Of a stretch of DNA of 32,657 bases, positions 23,602 to 32,223 are shown in pieces. The stretch is from positions 1 to 32,657 of the forward strand of contig JAGAXM010000013.1 of the NCBI GenBank assembly GCA_017940895.1, read 5' to 3'. A program made the translations under genes and the position numbers. Position 1 is the stretch's first letter. Every line of letters starts with the position of its first letter. This DNA comes from Clostridiales bacterium (GTDB lineage Bacteria; Bacillota; Clostridia; Saccharofermentanales; Saccharofermentanaceae). The notes under the pieces were generated by a model that saw only the letters and a list, made by a program, of their open reading frames with translations, was not told where the DNA came from and made no database searches.

Positions 23602-24736
23602 ACATATACGCGTGTTTAATAGCACACCGTGCTGCTTCTGCCGCATTATCCCATGTATATGAGCATGCGTGGGCGCGAAGCTGATCTTTGCGAGCCTGAT
23701 CCGCGGGGTACATGAGCTTGTCCTCGATCGCCTGTGCGAACAGGTTGACGTCCTTGGGCGGGATCAGCGGCAGCAGGCCGTTCCCGATCTCGACGAGACT
23801 CGAACTTTCTGATACTACACAATCGGTGCCGCATGCCATCGCCTCGGTAACGGGCATTCCGAAGCCCTCGTAGATACTTGGGAAAACAAACACGGAAGCA
23901 TTGCGCAGAAGATCGCGCTTCGTCTCATTGTCGACGTAACCCGTTCTTATGATGCGGTCCTTATAAAGGCTCTCACCTATCGCGCGCTCCGTCTCCTCGG
24001 GCTGCCAGCCCTTGCCGCCCGCAAGTACGAGCTTGACCTGCGGGAACTTGTCCGCGATGATCCCGAATGCCTCGACGAGCGTCTTGATGTTTTTTCTGGG
24101 CTCGAGCGTGCCGACATAAAGTATGTACGGTCCGTCGATGTTAAACTTCTTGTCCGCGCCCGTGGTAAAGCCCTCGCCGGGAGTATAGAAGTCTGTATCA
24201 ACACCGCAGCACCCTACGAAAATAATCTCTTCGGGAACCCCCAATACATCCATGATCTCGCGCTTAGAGAACTCCGAGATCGTAAGCACCGAAGACGCAC
24301 GCGAAGCCGAATCCTGCAGGTGTCCCTGAAGAAGTCTTCTGTTCCTCGCATCCATGGTCTCAGGGAATCTTTCAGAGACCAGATCGTAGATCGTGATGAC
24401 GTTCTTACCCTTAAGTCCGCCGGGAGTTAAGTAATTAAAGAACACCGTAAGATCCGCCTTGGATCTCGTAAGGGTGCTGTAAGGCAGGATCTTCCCTGCA
24501 CTGCCCATCCTTATATACGCAGAAAGCGGGAGCGATCTGACAATATGCAGATCGTTCCCGCCCAATTCCATTTTAAGATTCTCTTCCAAAATCCCTCGGA
24601 CGCCGTTACGTCCGAGGAAATCAAAAGCATGTAACTCGGTATCTTTATCTATCAGCCTGCGCGCGACCTCGGCCGTGTAATTACCTATGCCGGTAAGTCC
24701 TCTTACCGCGATGGGCTGCAGATTAAAAGCGAGCAT
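23597..24736 (-). CDS. GT4 family glycosyltransferase (mannosyltransferase-like)
   Basis: The 379-residue GT-B protein begins MLAFNLQPIAVRGLTGIGNY and has YILYVGTLEPRKNIKTLVEA, the donor block PSIYEGFGMPVTEAMACGTD and a following SSSLVEIG. It is similar along its length to the GT4 at 13335-14486 (LEPRKN, YEGFG, EAMA, SS-EI), so the two are probably related transferases acting on the same or successive mannose/rhamnose units. It starts one base after the phosphomutase stop (TAA T ATG) without its own strong ribosome site, so it is translationally coupled to that gene. Confidence 0.9.
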   Translation of the reverse strand: MLAFNLQPIAVRGLTGIGNYTAEVARRLIDKDTELHAFDFLGRNGVRGILEENLKMELGGNDLHIVRSLPLSAYIRMGSAGKILPYSTLTRSKADLTVFFNYLTPGGLKGKNVITIYDLVSERFPETMDARNRRLLQGHLQDSASRASSVLTISEFSKREIMDVLGVPEEIIFVGCCGVDTDFYTPGEGFTTGADKKFNIDGPYILYVGTLEPRKNIKTLVEAFGIIADKFPQVKLVLAGGKGWQPEETERAIGESLYKDRIIRTGYVDNETKRDLLRNASVFVFPSIYEGFGMPVTEAMACGTDCVVSESSSLVEIGNGLLPLIPPKDVNLFAQAIEDKLMYPADQARKDQLRAHACSYTWDNAAEAARCAIKHAYML

Positions 24737-24737
24737 A

Positions 24738-26516
24738 TTATCCGAGCTTGTTCTCTACGAATGCGCTCATCTGGCCCTTGATAGACTCAAGTCTGTCAGC
24801 AGCTGTCTTCTCGTCCTTATCGTATACGCCGAAATAGATCTTAAGCTTAGGCTCTGTGCCTGAAGGTCTCGCGCATGCCCAGTCGAGTCCCTTGTCGCCG
24901 CCAAGCTCATAGAGAAGTACGTTGGACTTGGGAAGTGTGAGTTCGGAAGTCTTAACAGTTCCTTCAGAGAAGTCGTATCTTATGCCCTTCTGGTAGTCTC
25001 TTACTGCAACGGGCTTAGGACCGCCTATAAGCTTAGCTGCATCCTCTGCTGTCTTACAAGCTTCGAGCTCTGCTCTCATGGAAGCCATGCCGTTTCTGAT
25101 CTTCTCGAGACCTTCCTTGCCCTCACGTGTGAAGGATACAGCCTGCTCGAAGCCGTAGCCGTACTTGTTGTAGATCCTGTAAAGTCTGTCGATAAGTGTC
25201 TCGCCCATATCCTGTGACTGGCAAGCCATTCCGCAGACAAGCATTGCTGCTACAACTGCGTCCTTGTCTCTTACCGATGTGCCGGAGAGGTAGCCGTAGC
25301 TCTCCTCGAATCCGAACTGGAAGTGCTTATTGCCGAACTCGTCGTCAACCTTGATCCTCTCGCCTATGTACTTGAAGCCTGTGAGTGTCTCCTGAAGCTC
25401 TACGCCGTAAGCCTCGCATACAGCCTTGCAAAGCTTTGTGGAAACGATCGTTGTACAAGCAAATGAGTTGTCCTCGAGTGTTCCGAGCTTCTTCTTGGAA
25501 TCGAGAATGTAGTCGAGGAGCATGAGACCTACCTGGTTACCTGTAAGAGCCTTGTACTCGCCGTCCTTTGTTCTTACTGCGATTCCGAGTCTGTCGGAGT
25601 CAGGATCTGTACCGAATACGAGATCAGCTCCGACCTTCTTTGCAAGCTCGATACCCATGGAAAGAGCAGCGGGGTCCTCAGGGTTAGGTGTCTTAACTGT
25701 AGGGAAAGCGCCGTCAGGCAATTCCTGCTGGGGTACAACATAAACGTTGTTAAGTCCGATGGACTTGAGAATACGTCTTACGGGCTTGTTTCCGGAGCCG
25801 TGCAGAGGTGTGTAAACGACTGAGATGTTTGCCTGTCTCTTGATAGCCTCAGCGTCGATTACGAGCTCCTTCAGCATATCTGTATAAGCGATATCGACCT
25901 CAGGTCCGAATCTCTTGATAGTTCCTGCTGCGAGAGCCTCGTCGAAGTCAGCCATCTTGGTTGTTCTAACATCAGCGTATTTTTCCATGTTCTGAAGGAT
26001 AGCTGCTGCAGCTGCCTCCGTAACCTGACCGCCGTCCTCACCGTATACCTTGTAGCCGTTGTACTTCGGCGGGTTGTGTGAAGCCGTGATCATGACGCCT
26101 GCGAAGGCATTGAAGTATCTTACCGAGAATGAGCACATAGGTACCGGACGAAGCTCATCAGTAAGATAAACTCTAATTCCTGCATTCGCGAATACCTGAG
26201 CTGCAACCTGAGCGAACTCGGGAGAGAAATGTCTTGAATCGTGGCAGATAACTACGCCTCTCTCCTTAGCCTCTTCACCGTTAGATACGATGTAATCTGC
26301 AAGACCTGCGGAAGCCTTTGCTACAGTGTATGCATTGATTCTGTTGGTACCTGCACCGATGATGCCTCTGAGGCCTCCTGTACCGAACTCGAGATCCTTA
26401 TAGAATCTGTCCTCGATCTCTGTGCTGTTATCAGCAATGGCGAGAAGCTCGTTTCTTGTAGTCTCGTCAAAGAAAGGGTCTGTGCTCCAAATCTTGTAGA
26501 TATCAGCTGCGCTCAT
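24738..26516 (-). CDS. Phosphoglucomutase/phosphomannomutase (alpha-D-phosphohexomutase)
   Basis: The 592-residue protein has the four domains of the superfamily: the phosphoserine loop TASHNPPKYNGYK with Ser146, the metal loop DPDSDRLG (about 306-313), the sugar-binding loop FGFEESYGYL and the C-terminal phosphate-binding RPSGTEPKLKIYF. The length matches long Gram-positive PgcA-type enzymes, which interconvert hexose 6- and 1-phosphates. Beside manC and gmd it can supply mannose-1-phosphate, glucose-1-phosphate or both; sequence alone does not separate these. AAGGAG precedes the ATG. It forms a two-gene unit with the GT4 downstream. Confidence 0.94.
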   Translation of the reverse strand: MSAADIYKIWSTDPFFDETTRNELLAIADNSTEIEDRFYKDLEFGTGGLRGIIGAGTNRINAYTVAKASAGLADYIVSNGEEAKERGVVICHDSRHFSPEFAQVAAQVFANAGIRVYLTDELRPVPMCSFSVRYFNAFAGVMITASHNPPKYNGYKVYGEDGGQVTEAAAAAILQNMEKYADVRTTKMADFDEALAAGTIKRFGPEVDIAYTDMLKELVIDAEAIKRQANISVVYTPLHGSGNKPVRRILKSIGLNNVYVVPQQELPDGAFPTVKTPNPEDPAALSMGIELAKKVGADLVFGTDPDSDRLGIAVRTKDGEYKALTGNQVGLMLLDYILDSKKKLGTLEDNSFACTTIVSTKLCKAVCEAYGVELQETLTGFKYIGERIKVDDEFGNKHFQFGFEESYGYLSGTSVRDKDAVVAAMLVCGMACQSQDMGETLIDRLYRIYNKYGYGFEQAVSFTREGKEGLEKIRNGMASMRAELEACKTAEDAAKLIGGPKPVAVRDYQKGIRYDFSEGTVKTSELTLPKSNVLLYELGGDKGLDWACARPSGTEPKLKIYFGVYDKDEKTAADRLESIKGQMSAFVENKLG

Positions 26517-26554
26517 ATGAATCTCCTTATTTTTAAAATAGATTTTCCGCGGTT

Positions 26555-26560
26555 ATTATA
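26555..26560 (-). promoter_or_regulatory. TATAAT box of the phosphomutase gene
   Basis: On the minus strand a perfect TATAAT lies about 39 bases before the phosphomutase ATG, in the short gap after the YfhO-family gene. No convincing -35 is seen at 16-18 bases, so the promoter may be weak or depend on an activator. Confidence 0.45.
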
Positions 26561-26577
26561 TCGTAAAAGTCGTTAAA

Positions 26578-29418
26578 TTATCTTTTATTTTTGCCGTCGA
26601 TGACCGAAAGTGCCGCAAGGCCTATGATTCCGACGATTGACAGGACCGCACCCGCTTTAACTCCGGGAGGCGCGTACTGCAGGCGCACGTCATGGTGACC
26701 GGGAGCAACATCAAGCGCGATCAGAGCCTCCTGATAAGGCTTGATCTCGATCTTCACGCCGTCAACATAAGCCGTCCAGCCGTCCTCATAAGGGATGGTA
26801 GTCAGGATCATGTCGCCCGCATCAACGTCAGCCGTGAATGTGATGTATCCGTCGTCAGCCTCGGTGATCTGCGTGGAATCCGTGTTGACCTGCGCGAACT
26901 GCGTCTCGAACGCAGCTGTATCGAAGTAAGCGAAATTGATCTGCATATAGGTAAATGTATCGTGATCAGCCATGATCGTGAACTGAACCTTCTCGCCGGG
27001 CTCGTAAGAACCGAGTCTCAAGATGGTCGAATAGTTTGTAGCCGGTGAGAAATAACCGATAAGATCTCCGTCGAGATAAACCTCGCAGCCGCTGTTAATT
27101 CTCGGGACACTGATATTGGCATAGAGCTCATCTTCGCGGTCGACCGTGACCTCATAATCGAGGATGATCGGCAGCTTACTGTTGCTCCTGTAAACATCGA
27201 TCTGGTTGTTGTAGTAATCAGAGACAATCTCCTGACCGAGATCGTCGGGATCGAATACTGCCGACGACTCCTCTTCACTTGAGATGCTCTCCTCGGGATC
27301 CGTTTCATCAGACTGATAGTCGCCGATATTGATCGCTTCACCGTTAAGCATCTCGAACTCGATATCACTCTCATCAACGGATACGAAGAAGTCCTCTGTA
27401 AATGTCGGGAACAGCGATCTGTACCAGTCATTCTGGAAGTCGAAATAATTCTTTTCTTCAGTCGCAGTCTCGAGCGAATAGAAGTCGAAGTCCCTTGCGG
27501 ATTCATCCGCCGTGAATACAAGCGGCAGCACTGTTCTTGCGGTATAGAACGAGAGGTTGTCGTCGCTTGTGATGTAATTCATTCCCCTGTAACTGTCGTC
27601 TGTCGAATACAAAGTTCCGATCGAGAAGAACGTATCAATGGACGGCGCCGAATAGCCGTGACCTGCAGCGAAATAGTTATAGTTAACATTGCATCCCAAT
27701 TGCTTCAGGAATCTGCCGAATGCCTTATTCGAATTAGAGTTGAACAAAGAGATTCCCCTGTAACCTGCAAGCTGCTCGGAACCGCCTACTCCGACATCAT
27801 CGATCGCTCTTATATTGTCGTACTCACTTCTGAATCCGGTGCCGAGATTTTCGGAAGCGATAACACAGTCTTCGAACGAGAGTACCGCATCGACATATTC
27901 CTTACCTTTAGAGGTAAATACCGAGAGAGTTGCGGTTCCCGAAGACAGCATCGGAGATAAGAAAGTGACTTCATATACAGTGAGCACGACAAGAATAACA
28001 GGGATGATCTTGCCCATATCCTTGAGCTGACCTTTCCAGTCTTCCTTCTTGAGTCCGAGCAGAAGAAGGATGATCGCCGGAATCATAATCAGGTTCGCGA
28101 GGAACACCTTACCCTCACTCTTCATCGCGCCGAAGCTCTGCGCCATGAGAAGCAGGACTGCAAGTATTCCGGCAGCCTTGAGGATCTCGGTGTACGTGAC
28201 TTTCTTTAAGTTCTCGAACACCGTATATGAGACGGTCAGGAACAGCGGGATAAAGCAAAATGCTTCTCTGTGCCAGAACCAATTCGGCTTATCAAATACC
28301 TGCCATGCGACATCAAGGAAATCGATGCAGAGTGTGGCGTAAATCAGGATGAAGCAGACCGCATAAAATGTTTTCGCTTTGCCTGTAAAAGCTTTGCTTA
28401 CGAAGTAAACCGTGCACAGGATCGTGACGAGAAGCGACACGAATATCAGCGGCATATTATTGATGAGAATGTCGCTGAACTCGCCGGGATAACCCATGAA
28501 GATGCGGTCGAGGAAGCTCGTGAAAGTGAATCCTATGTAAGACGCTTCGCCGCTGCTGTGCGTGGGATCGCCGTTACGGATCGTATCGAGACCGACGGGC
28601 AACAGTATGATGCACAGCGTCAACCCCGTGAAGACCGCTCTTAAGACGAATCTTCCGATCATTGTAAGAGGCTTGGTTTTCTTGCTGAACATGCCGAGAA
28701 GATACATTCTCGACAGCAGGTAGATGAACGAGTAGATGCCCGCCATGTAAGCGATGTAGTAGTTCGCGAGGAACAGGAAGAACAGGACGACCGTGATGCC
28801 GGTAAGCTTGCCCTTACTGCCCGCTTTGACGTAACGCTCGATAAGCAACAGAAGCAGCGGCAGCAGCATATAACCGTCGAGCCACATGATGTGGAACAGG
28901 AACAGCATCGTGTATGAACTGAACGCATACATGATGCCCCACAGGATAGGCCAGCGTGTGCCCTTCTTCTCTGCTCTTTCCTCGATGAATGCCGTCATGA
29001 AAGCTGATGCAAGAGAGACCTTGAGTCCCATCAGCAGCATAACAAATTCGTTCACCTGATACGCGTCGAAAAACAGTACCAGCAGATTAAACGGACTTGC
29101 AAGATAATAACCGAACGTACCCGCCATTCCTTTACCTGCACCGAGCAGGAACGAATAGCCGAAATCAGAGAAGAAACGGGCGAAGTTCAGGTTGATTAAT
29201 TTGTCTTTAAGCAGGAAAAGATACGGCGCATACTGAGCCTCGAGGTCCGATACGAGAACCGTGTAGTCGCCGACCGGATACTTCTGTGCGAACAGAAGCA
29301 TACAGATAAAGCACATCGCAGTGGCAAGAAAAGCACATGCAGGATGCTTGGCTTTCTCTTTCCATGAGTTACCGTTTAATCTTAGTGATGAACGTTTAAG
29401 CGTTTGCTCTTCTTTCAT
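26578..29418 (-). CDS. YfhO-family polytopic membrane protein (GT-C-like)
   Basis: The protein (946 residues from this start) has a short basic N-terminus, about a dozen membrane helices, a large external domain with an acidic linker (DPEESISSEEESSAVFDPDD), and a final C-terminal helix. The first external loop has VLVSDLEAQYAPYL and the C-terminal part has TIPYEDGWTAYVDGVK, both typical of YfhO proteins. B. subtilis YfhO is linked to glycosylation of lipoteichoic acid with a polyprenyl-phosphate sugar donor. An ATG at 29418 with AAGG 8 bases upstream is chosen; a GTG at 29433 overlapping the previous stop (GTGA) is the alternative. Confidence 0.9.
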   Translation of the reverse strand: MKEEQTLKRSSLRLNGNSWKEKAKHPACAFLATAMCFICMLLFAQKYPVGDYTVLVSDLEAQYAPYLFLLKDKLINLNFARFFSDFGYSFLLGAGKGMAGTFGYYLASPFNLLVLFFDAYQVNEFVMLLMGLKVSLASAFMTAFIEERAEKKGTRWPILWGIMYAFSSYTMLFLFHIMWLDGYMLLPLLLLLIERYVKAGSKGKLTGITVVLFFLFLANYYIAYMAGIYSFIYLLSRMYLLGMFSKKTKPLTMIGRFVLRAVFTGLTLCIILLPVGLDTIRNGDPTHSSGEASYIGFTFTSFLDRIFMGYPGEFSDILINNMPLIFVSLLVTILCTVYFVSKAFTGKAKTFYAVCFILIYATLCIDFLDVAWQVFDKPNWFWHREAFCFIPLFLTVSYTVFENLKKVTYTEILKAAGILAVLLLMAQSFGAMKSEGKVFLANLIMIPAIILLLLGLKKEDWKGQLKDMGKIIPVILVVLTVYEVTFLSPMLSSGTATLSVFTSKGKEYVDAVLSFEDCVIASENLGTGFRSEYDNIRAIDDVGVGGSEQLAGYRGISLFNSNSNKAFGRFLKQLGCNVNYNYFAAGHGYSAPSIDTFFSIGTLYSTDDSYRGMNYITSDDNLSFYTARTVLPLVFTADESARDFDFYSLETATEEKNYFDFQNDWYRSLFPTFTEDFFVSVDESDIEFEMLNGEAINIGDYQSDETDPEESISSEEESSAVFDPDDLGQEIVSDYYNNQIDVYRSNSKLPIILDYEVTVDREDELYANISVPRINSGCEVYLDGDLIGYFSPATNYSTILRLGSYEPGEKVQFTIMADHDTFTYMQINFAYFDTAAFETQFAQVNTDSTQITEADDGYITFTADVDAGDMILTTIPYEDGWTAYVDGVKIEIKPYQEALIALDVAPGHHDVRLQYAPPGVKAGAVLSIVGIIGLAALSVIDGKNKR

Positions 29419-29429
29419 GCTCTTTACCT

Positions 29430-31004
29430 TCACTTCGCCAAGTATTTAAAGAATATCGTGTCTTCATAGTTATAGACGTAGAACTGAGTCTGTACCATTT
29501 CGAGCTGGTCTTCGTGATTGATGTTGCCGAACGAGTCGATATCGTGTGTGCAGTCGTCTTCGAGATGACCCTTGTTGACCTTGATCTCGTATGTCATGAC
29601 GGCACTCGTGATCATGAGGTTGATCGGGACGTATGCCGCGACGATCAAAGCAAGAACCGCAAGACGAGTCTTGAGCACGAAGCCCTTATCGTTCAGGCAG
29701 CGATGGAAGTTATCCGTAACGAACAGCGATGCATAGATTCCGATAAGGAACATCGGAGCCATCGAACCTCTCATGATAAAGTCGTTCGCGATCGTGATCT
29801 TGTATACCGGCATGATAAGAAGCGTCGCGATGGAAGTCCAGAACAGAGGATCCTTCTTGTGTCTTTTGAAAAGGATCAGCGCCCAAATGCCGAACTCGAA
29901 TACTGCGTACTTGATGTAGTCGATGATGAGTTCTGTTGTTGAATCATAGAATTTCCAGATAAGTCCGTTGCCCGATGTCGCCTGCGAGTTCGCAGTGAAG
30001 TATGTCGCGAATACTATGATGAATACCACGGGAGCGATGAGATTGCCGGGGGTAAGCAGATCTGTAATGATCGTCTTCCTGTTCTCCTTTGTCTTGTTCA
30101 TGAGAAGTCTGCACAGACAAAGAGGCGCGAATCCGATCGCCGCCCACGGTGAGTAGCAGAACATGAGCGATCCGAGAAGACCGACACAGCTGCCGCTTAC
30201 GCAAAGCATGAGCAACATCGTGATGAGCCAGCCAGGAATGCTCTGGTTAAAGACATTCATGATCTGATAGAAATTGCCGTGTATGTGAAGGTGGATATTC
30301 CAGCCCTCCCAGGTACTCGGTATGTTAAGAAAATCGTTGATATATCCCGGGATCACGTCGAAGCCCGAGAAGAACATGATCGCGATGAACATAGTCTTGG
30401 AGGCTTTCTTATAAAGGAAGCTTCCGCCGAGCGATACGAGAAAAAGTCCGATACCGGACCAGATGAACAATGCGACTCTTGCGACTGCGAGGTTTGTCAG
30501 TTTACCGATAACCGCTGGAACCATCCAGAATACGAAGTAATATGCGAAAGCTACCTTACCCTCGCCTAACTGTGCAGCTACGATCGGGTTCTCCTGAGTG
30601 GAGAAGTCGAAGATGACCGGCCACTTGTAGTTAATGAGGTCATTTAAGATCGCATATCTGACGCGGTGGTCGATCGTGGTCCAGCTGTATTCGGAGACGC
30701 CTCCGAGGAAGAGGAATATGATTATCAGCGGAATGACTACCGCGAAGTATGAGGGCTTGAGTGTGATCTTGTCTGTGTGATCGCCTGTTTTCTCTTTGTT
30801 AAATCGCTTTATCGCGAAGACCACTGCGGTGATCGTCAATGCGCTGAACAACAATGCCCACACGATCTTCAAGTAACCGAAGAAAAAGATAACGATCGGC
30901 AAAGTCAGATAAATCAGGGAAGCCGTAAAGAAGTTTCCCCTAGTTATCGTGACCTCGGCTTCTTTAAGCTTAGGTCCGGTCGTCAGTGTATCTGCAGTCC
31001 TCAT
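29430..31004 (-). CDS. Polytopic membrane protein, probable GT-C-like glycosyltransferase
   Basis: The 524-residue protein has about ten to twelve membrane helices. The first large external loop contains GGVSEYSWTTIDHRVRYAIL with an acidic residue beside His, in the place where GT-C enzymes carry their catalytic acid. No exact family can be named. It is the first gene of a unit with YfhO and divergent from a GtrB-like transferase, so a role as an extracytoplasmic transferase using a polyprenyl-linked sugar is likely. A polymerase or ligase is possible too. Its ATG is seven bases after TATAAT and has no ribosome site. Confidence 0.75.
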   Translation of the reverse strand: MRTADTLTTGPKLKEAEVTITRGNFFTASLIYLTLPIVIFFFGYLKIVWALLFSALTITAVVFAIKRFNKEKTGDHTDKITLKPSYFAVVIPLIIIFLFLGGVSEYSWTTIDHRVRYAILNDLINYKWPVIFDFSTQENPIVAAQLGEGKVAFAYYFVFWMVPAVIGKLTNLAVARVALFIWSGIGLFLVSLGGSFLYKKASKTMFIAIMFFSGFDVIPGYINDFLNIPSTWEGWNIHLHIHGNFYQIMNVFNQSIPGWLITMLLMLCVSGSCVGLLGSLMFCYSPWAAIGFAPLCLCRLLMNKTKENRKTIITDLLTPGNLIAPVVFIIVFATYFTANSQATSGNGLIWKFYDSTTELIIDYIKYAVFEFGIWALILFKRHKKDPLFWTSIATLLIMPVYKITIANDFIMRGSMAPMFLIGIYASLFVTDNFHRCLNDKGFVLKTRLAVLALIVAAYVPINLMITSAVMTYEIKVNKGHLEDDCTHDIDSFGNINHEDQLEMVQTQFYVYNYEDTIFFKYLAK

Positions 31005-31011
31005 GTGTGCT

Positions 31012-31017
31012 ATTATA
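31012..31017 (-). promoter_or_regulatory. TATAAT box 7 bases before the ATG of the GT-C-like gene
   Basis: On the minus strand TATAAT is followed by AGCACAC and the ATG at 31004. No Shine-Dalgarno sequence and no clear -35 are present. The geometry matches the three plus-strand cases at 2646, 11139 and 15615 and implies a leaderless mRNA. Confidence 0.55.
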
Positions 31018-31077
31018 ATACAAACTGCTTATTTATATTAGTAGGCGGGTTAAGTATTCAGCCCCTTGGAGGATCGT

Positions 31078-32013
31078 ATGCTCGTAAGTCTGATCGTTCC
31101 CTGTTACAACGAAGAAGAGGCACTGCCTTTCCTTTACAACGCACTGTGCGATGTCCGTAAGGAAGTAACTGATCATACATTTGAATTCATATTCGTTAAT
31201 GACGGCAGCCGTGACAAGACTTCTTCGGTCATCAAAGGCTTTGCCGAGAATGATCCCGACGTTAAGTATATTATCTTCTCAAGAAACTTCGGTAAGGAAG
31301 CCGCGATGTATGCGGGACTCGAGAAATCCTCCGGTGATCTGGTCGCCATCATGGATGCCGATATGCAGGATCCGCCTTCCCTTATTCCCTCAATGATCCG
31401 TTCTATCGAGAATGACGAAGCGGACATAATCGCTTCACGCCGTGTAACCCGCGAAGGTGAACCAAAGATTCGTTCATTCTTCGCCCGAATGTTCTATAAG
31501 CTTATCAACAGCATGGTAGAAGTCGAGATTGCCGACGGTGCAAGAGACTTCCGTCTCATGAAGCGTCAGGTAGTCGACGCGATCCTCGATCTTAACGAAC
31601 GCCAGAGATTCTCGAAGGGTATCTTCGCCTGGGTCGGCTTCAGAACCAAGTGGATCGAGTATGTTAATACAGAAAGAGTCGCCGGCGAGACCAAGTGGAG
31701 CTTCTGGAAGCTGTTTAAGTATGCGATCGACGGTATCGTCGCATTCACAACCGCCCCGTTAAGACTTGCCACTTACTTAGGCTTCGGATTTGCAGGATTA
31801 GGATTCTTCTATCTCATCTACTACTTCGTCCGTGCGATCATCCTTCGCATCTATAACGAAGTTCCGGGTTATCCGTCACTGTTGTGCTTTATCCTGTTCA
31901 TCGGCGGCCTGACTCTCATGTCCCTGGGCGTCCTGGGTGAATACATCGGCCGCACCTTCATCGAAGTAAAGCGTCGCCCGCTGTATATCAAGGCTGAAGA
32001 GTCGAAAGAATAG
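31078..32013 (+). CDS. Membrane GT2 transferase making a polyprenyl-phosphate sugar (GtrB/DPM1-like)
   Basis: The 311-residue protein has a GT-A domain with LVSLIVPCYNEEEALPFLYN, FIFVNDGSRD, SRNFGKEAAMYAGLE and MDADMQDPP (catalytic Asp residues), then two C-terminal membrane helices (about 235-260 and 270-295) and the end EYIGRTFIEVKRRPLYI. This is the layout of bactoprenol glucosyltransferases, which load a sugar from UDP-glucose or GDP-mannose onto undecaprenyl phosphate for use outside. GGAGG fits the ATG at 31078; an in-frame TTG at 31066 lies upstream of that site. Divergent YfhO and GT-C-like genes are likely users of its product. Confidence 0.94.
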   Translation: MLVSLIVPCYNEEEALPFLYNALCDVRKEVTDHTFEFIFVNDGSRDKTSSVIKGFAENDPDVKYIIFSRNFGKEAAMYAGLEKSSGDLVAIMDADMQDPPSLIPSMIRSIENDEADIIASRRVTREGEPKIRSFFARMFYKLINSMVEVEIADGARDFRLMKRQVVDAILDLNERQRFSKGIFAWVGFRTKWIEYVNTERVAGETKWSFWKLFKYAIDGIVAFTTAPLRLATYLGFGFAGLGFFYLIYYFVRAIILRIYNEVPGYPSLLCFILFIGGLTLMSLGVLGEYIGRTFIEVKRRPLYIKAEESKE

Positions 32014-32076
32014 CTTGCTCGCTCGGGTCCTCCGCCCTTAGCTTGTGCGGAAGTCGCTTCGCAATGCTATTCTTTC
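32004..32076 (+). terminator. Long stem-loop at the end of the GtrB-like gene
   Basis: GAAAGAATAGC (32004-32014, including the TAG stop) is an exact inverted match to GCTATTCTTTC (32066-32076). TTGC beside the left arm pairs with GCAA beside the right arm, and an inner TCCGC/GCGGA hairpin (32031-32035 with 32047-32051) sits in the loop. A pyrimidine-rich stretch with TTTT follows. It may act as a terminator or 3' stabilising structure; the outer stem is A/T-rich and lacks a classic U-run. Confidence 0.45.
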
Positions 32077-32092
32077 TCCACTTTTCATCCGA

Positions 32093-32142
32093 TTGCCTGA
32101 AAGTGTGCCCAACAACGCTTGACTAGGCACAGTTTGAGGCAA
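32093..32142. repeat. Imperfect 50-base palindrome, copy 1
   Basis: The left arm TTGCCTGAAAGTGTGCCC (32093-32110) pairs with AGGCACAGTTTGAGGCAA (32125-32142) with 15 of 18 positions complementary around a 14-base loop. The left arm matches that of copy 2 at 17 of 18 positions. The loops differ, so the arms are what is conserved. Confidence 0.75.
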
Positions 32143-32154
32143 AAACAGCCTTAT

Positions 32155-32204
32155 TTGCCTGAATGTGTGCCCGTAACACTACATTCGGGCACATTCTCAG
32201 GCAA
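32155..32204. repeat. Imperfect 50-base palindrome, copy 2
   Basis: TTGCCTGAATGTGTGCCC (32155-32172) pairs with GGGCACATTCTCAGGCAA (32187-32204): 8 base pairs, a 3-base internal mismatch, then 7 base pairs, around a 14-base loop. Arm length, loop length and total length equal those of copy 1, from which it is separated by 12 bases. The 210-base gap here holds no other gene that I can see. Confidence 0.75.
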
Positions 32205-32223
32205 TCACCCGCCACATCACAGA

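Noticed and set aside
31066..31077. TTG at 31066 as start of the GtrB-like gene
   Set aside because: The GGAGG that fits translation lies within this extension and is correctly spaced for the ATG at 31078.
32093..32204. CRISPR array
   Set aside because: There are only two units, each a palindrome with loops of different sequence, separated by 12 bases; spacer-repeat geometry is absent.
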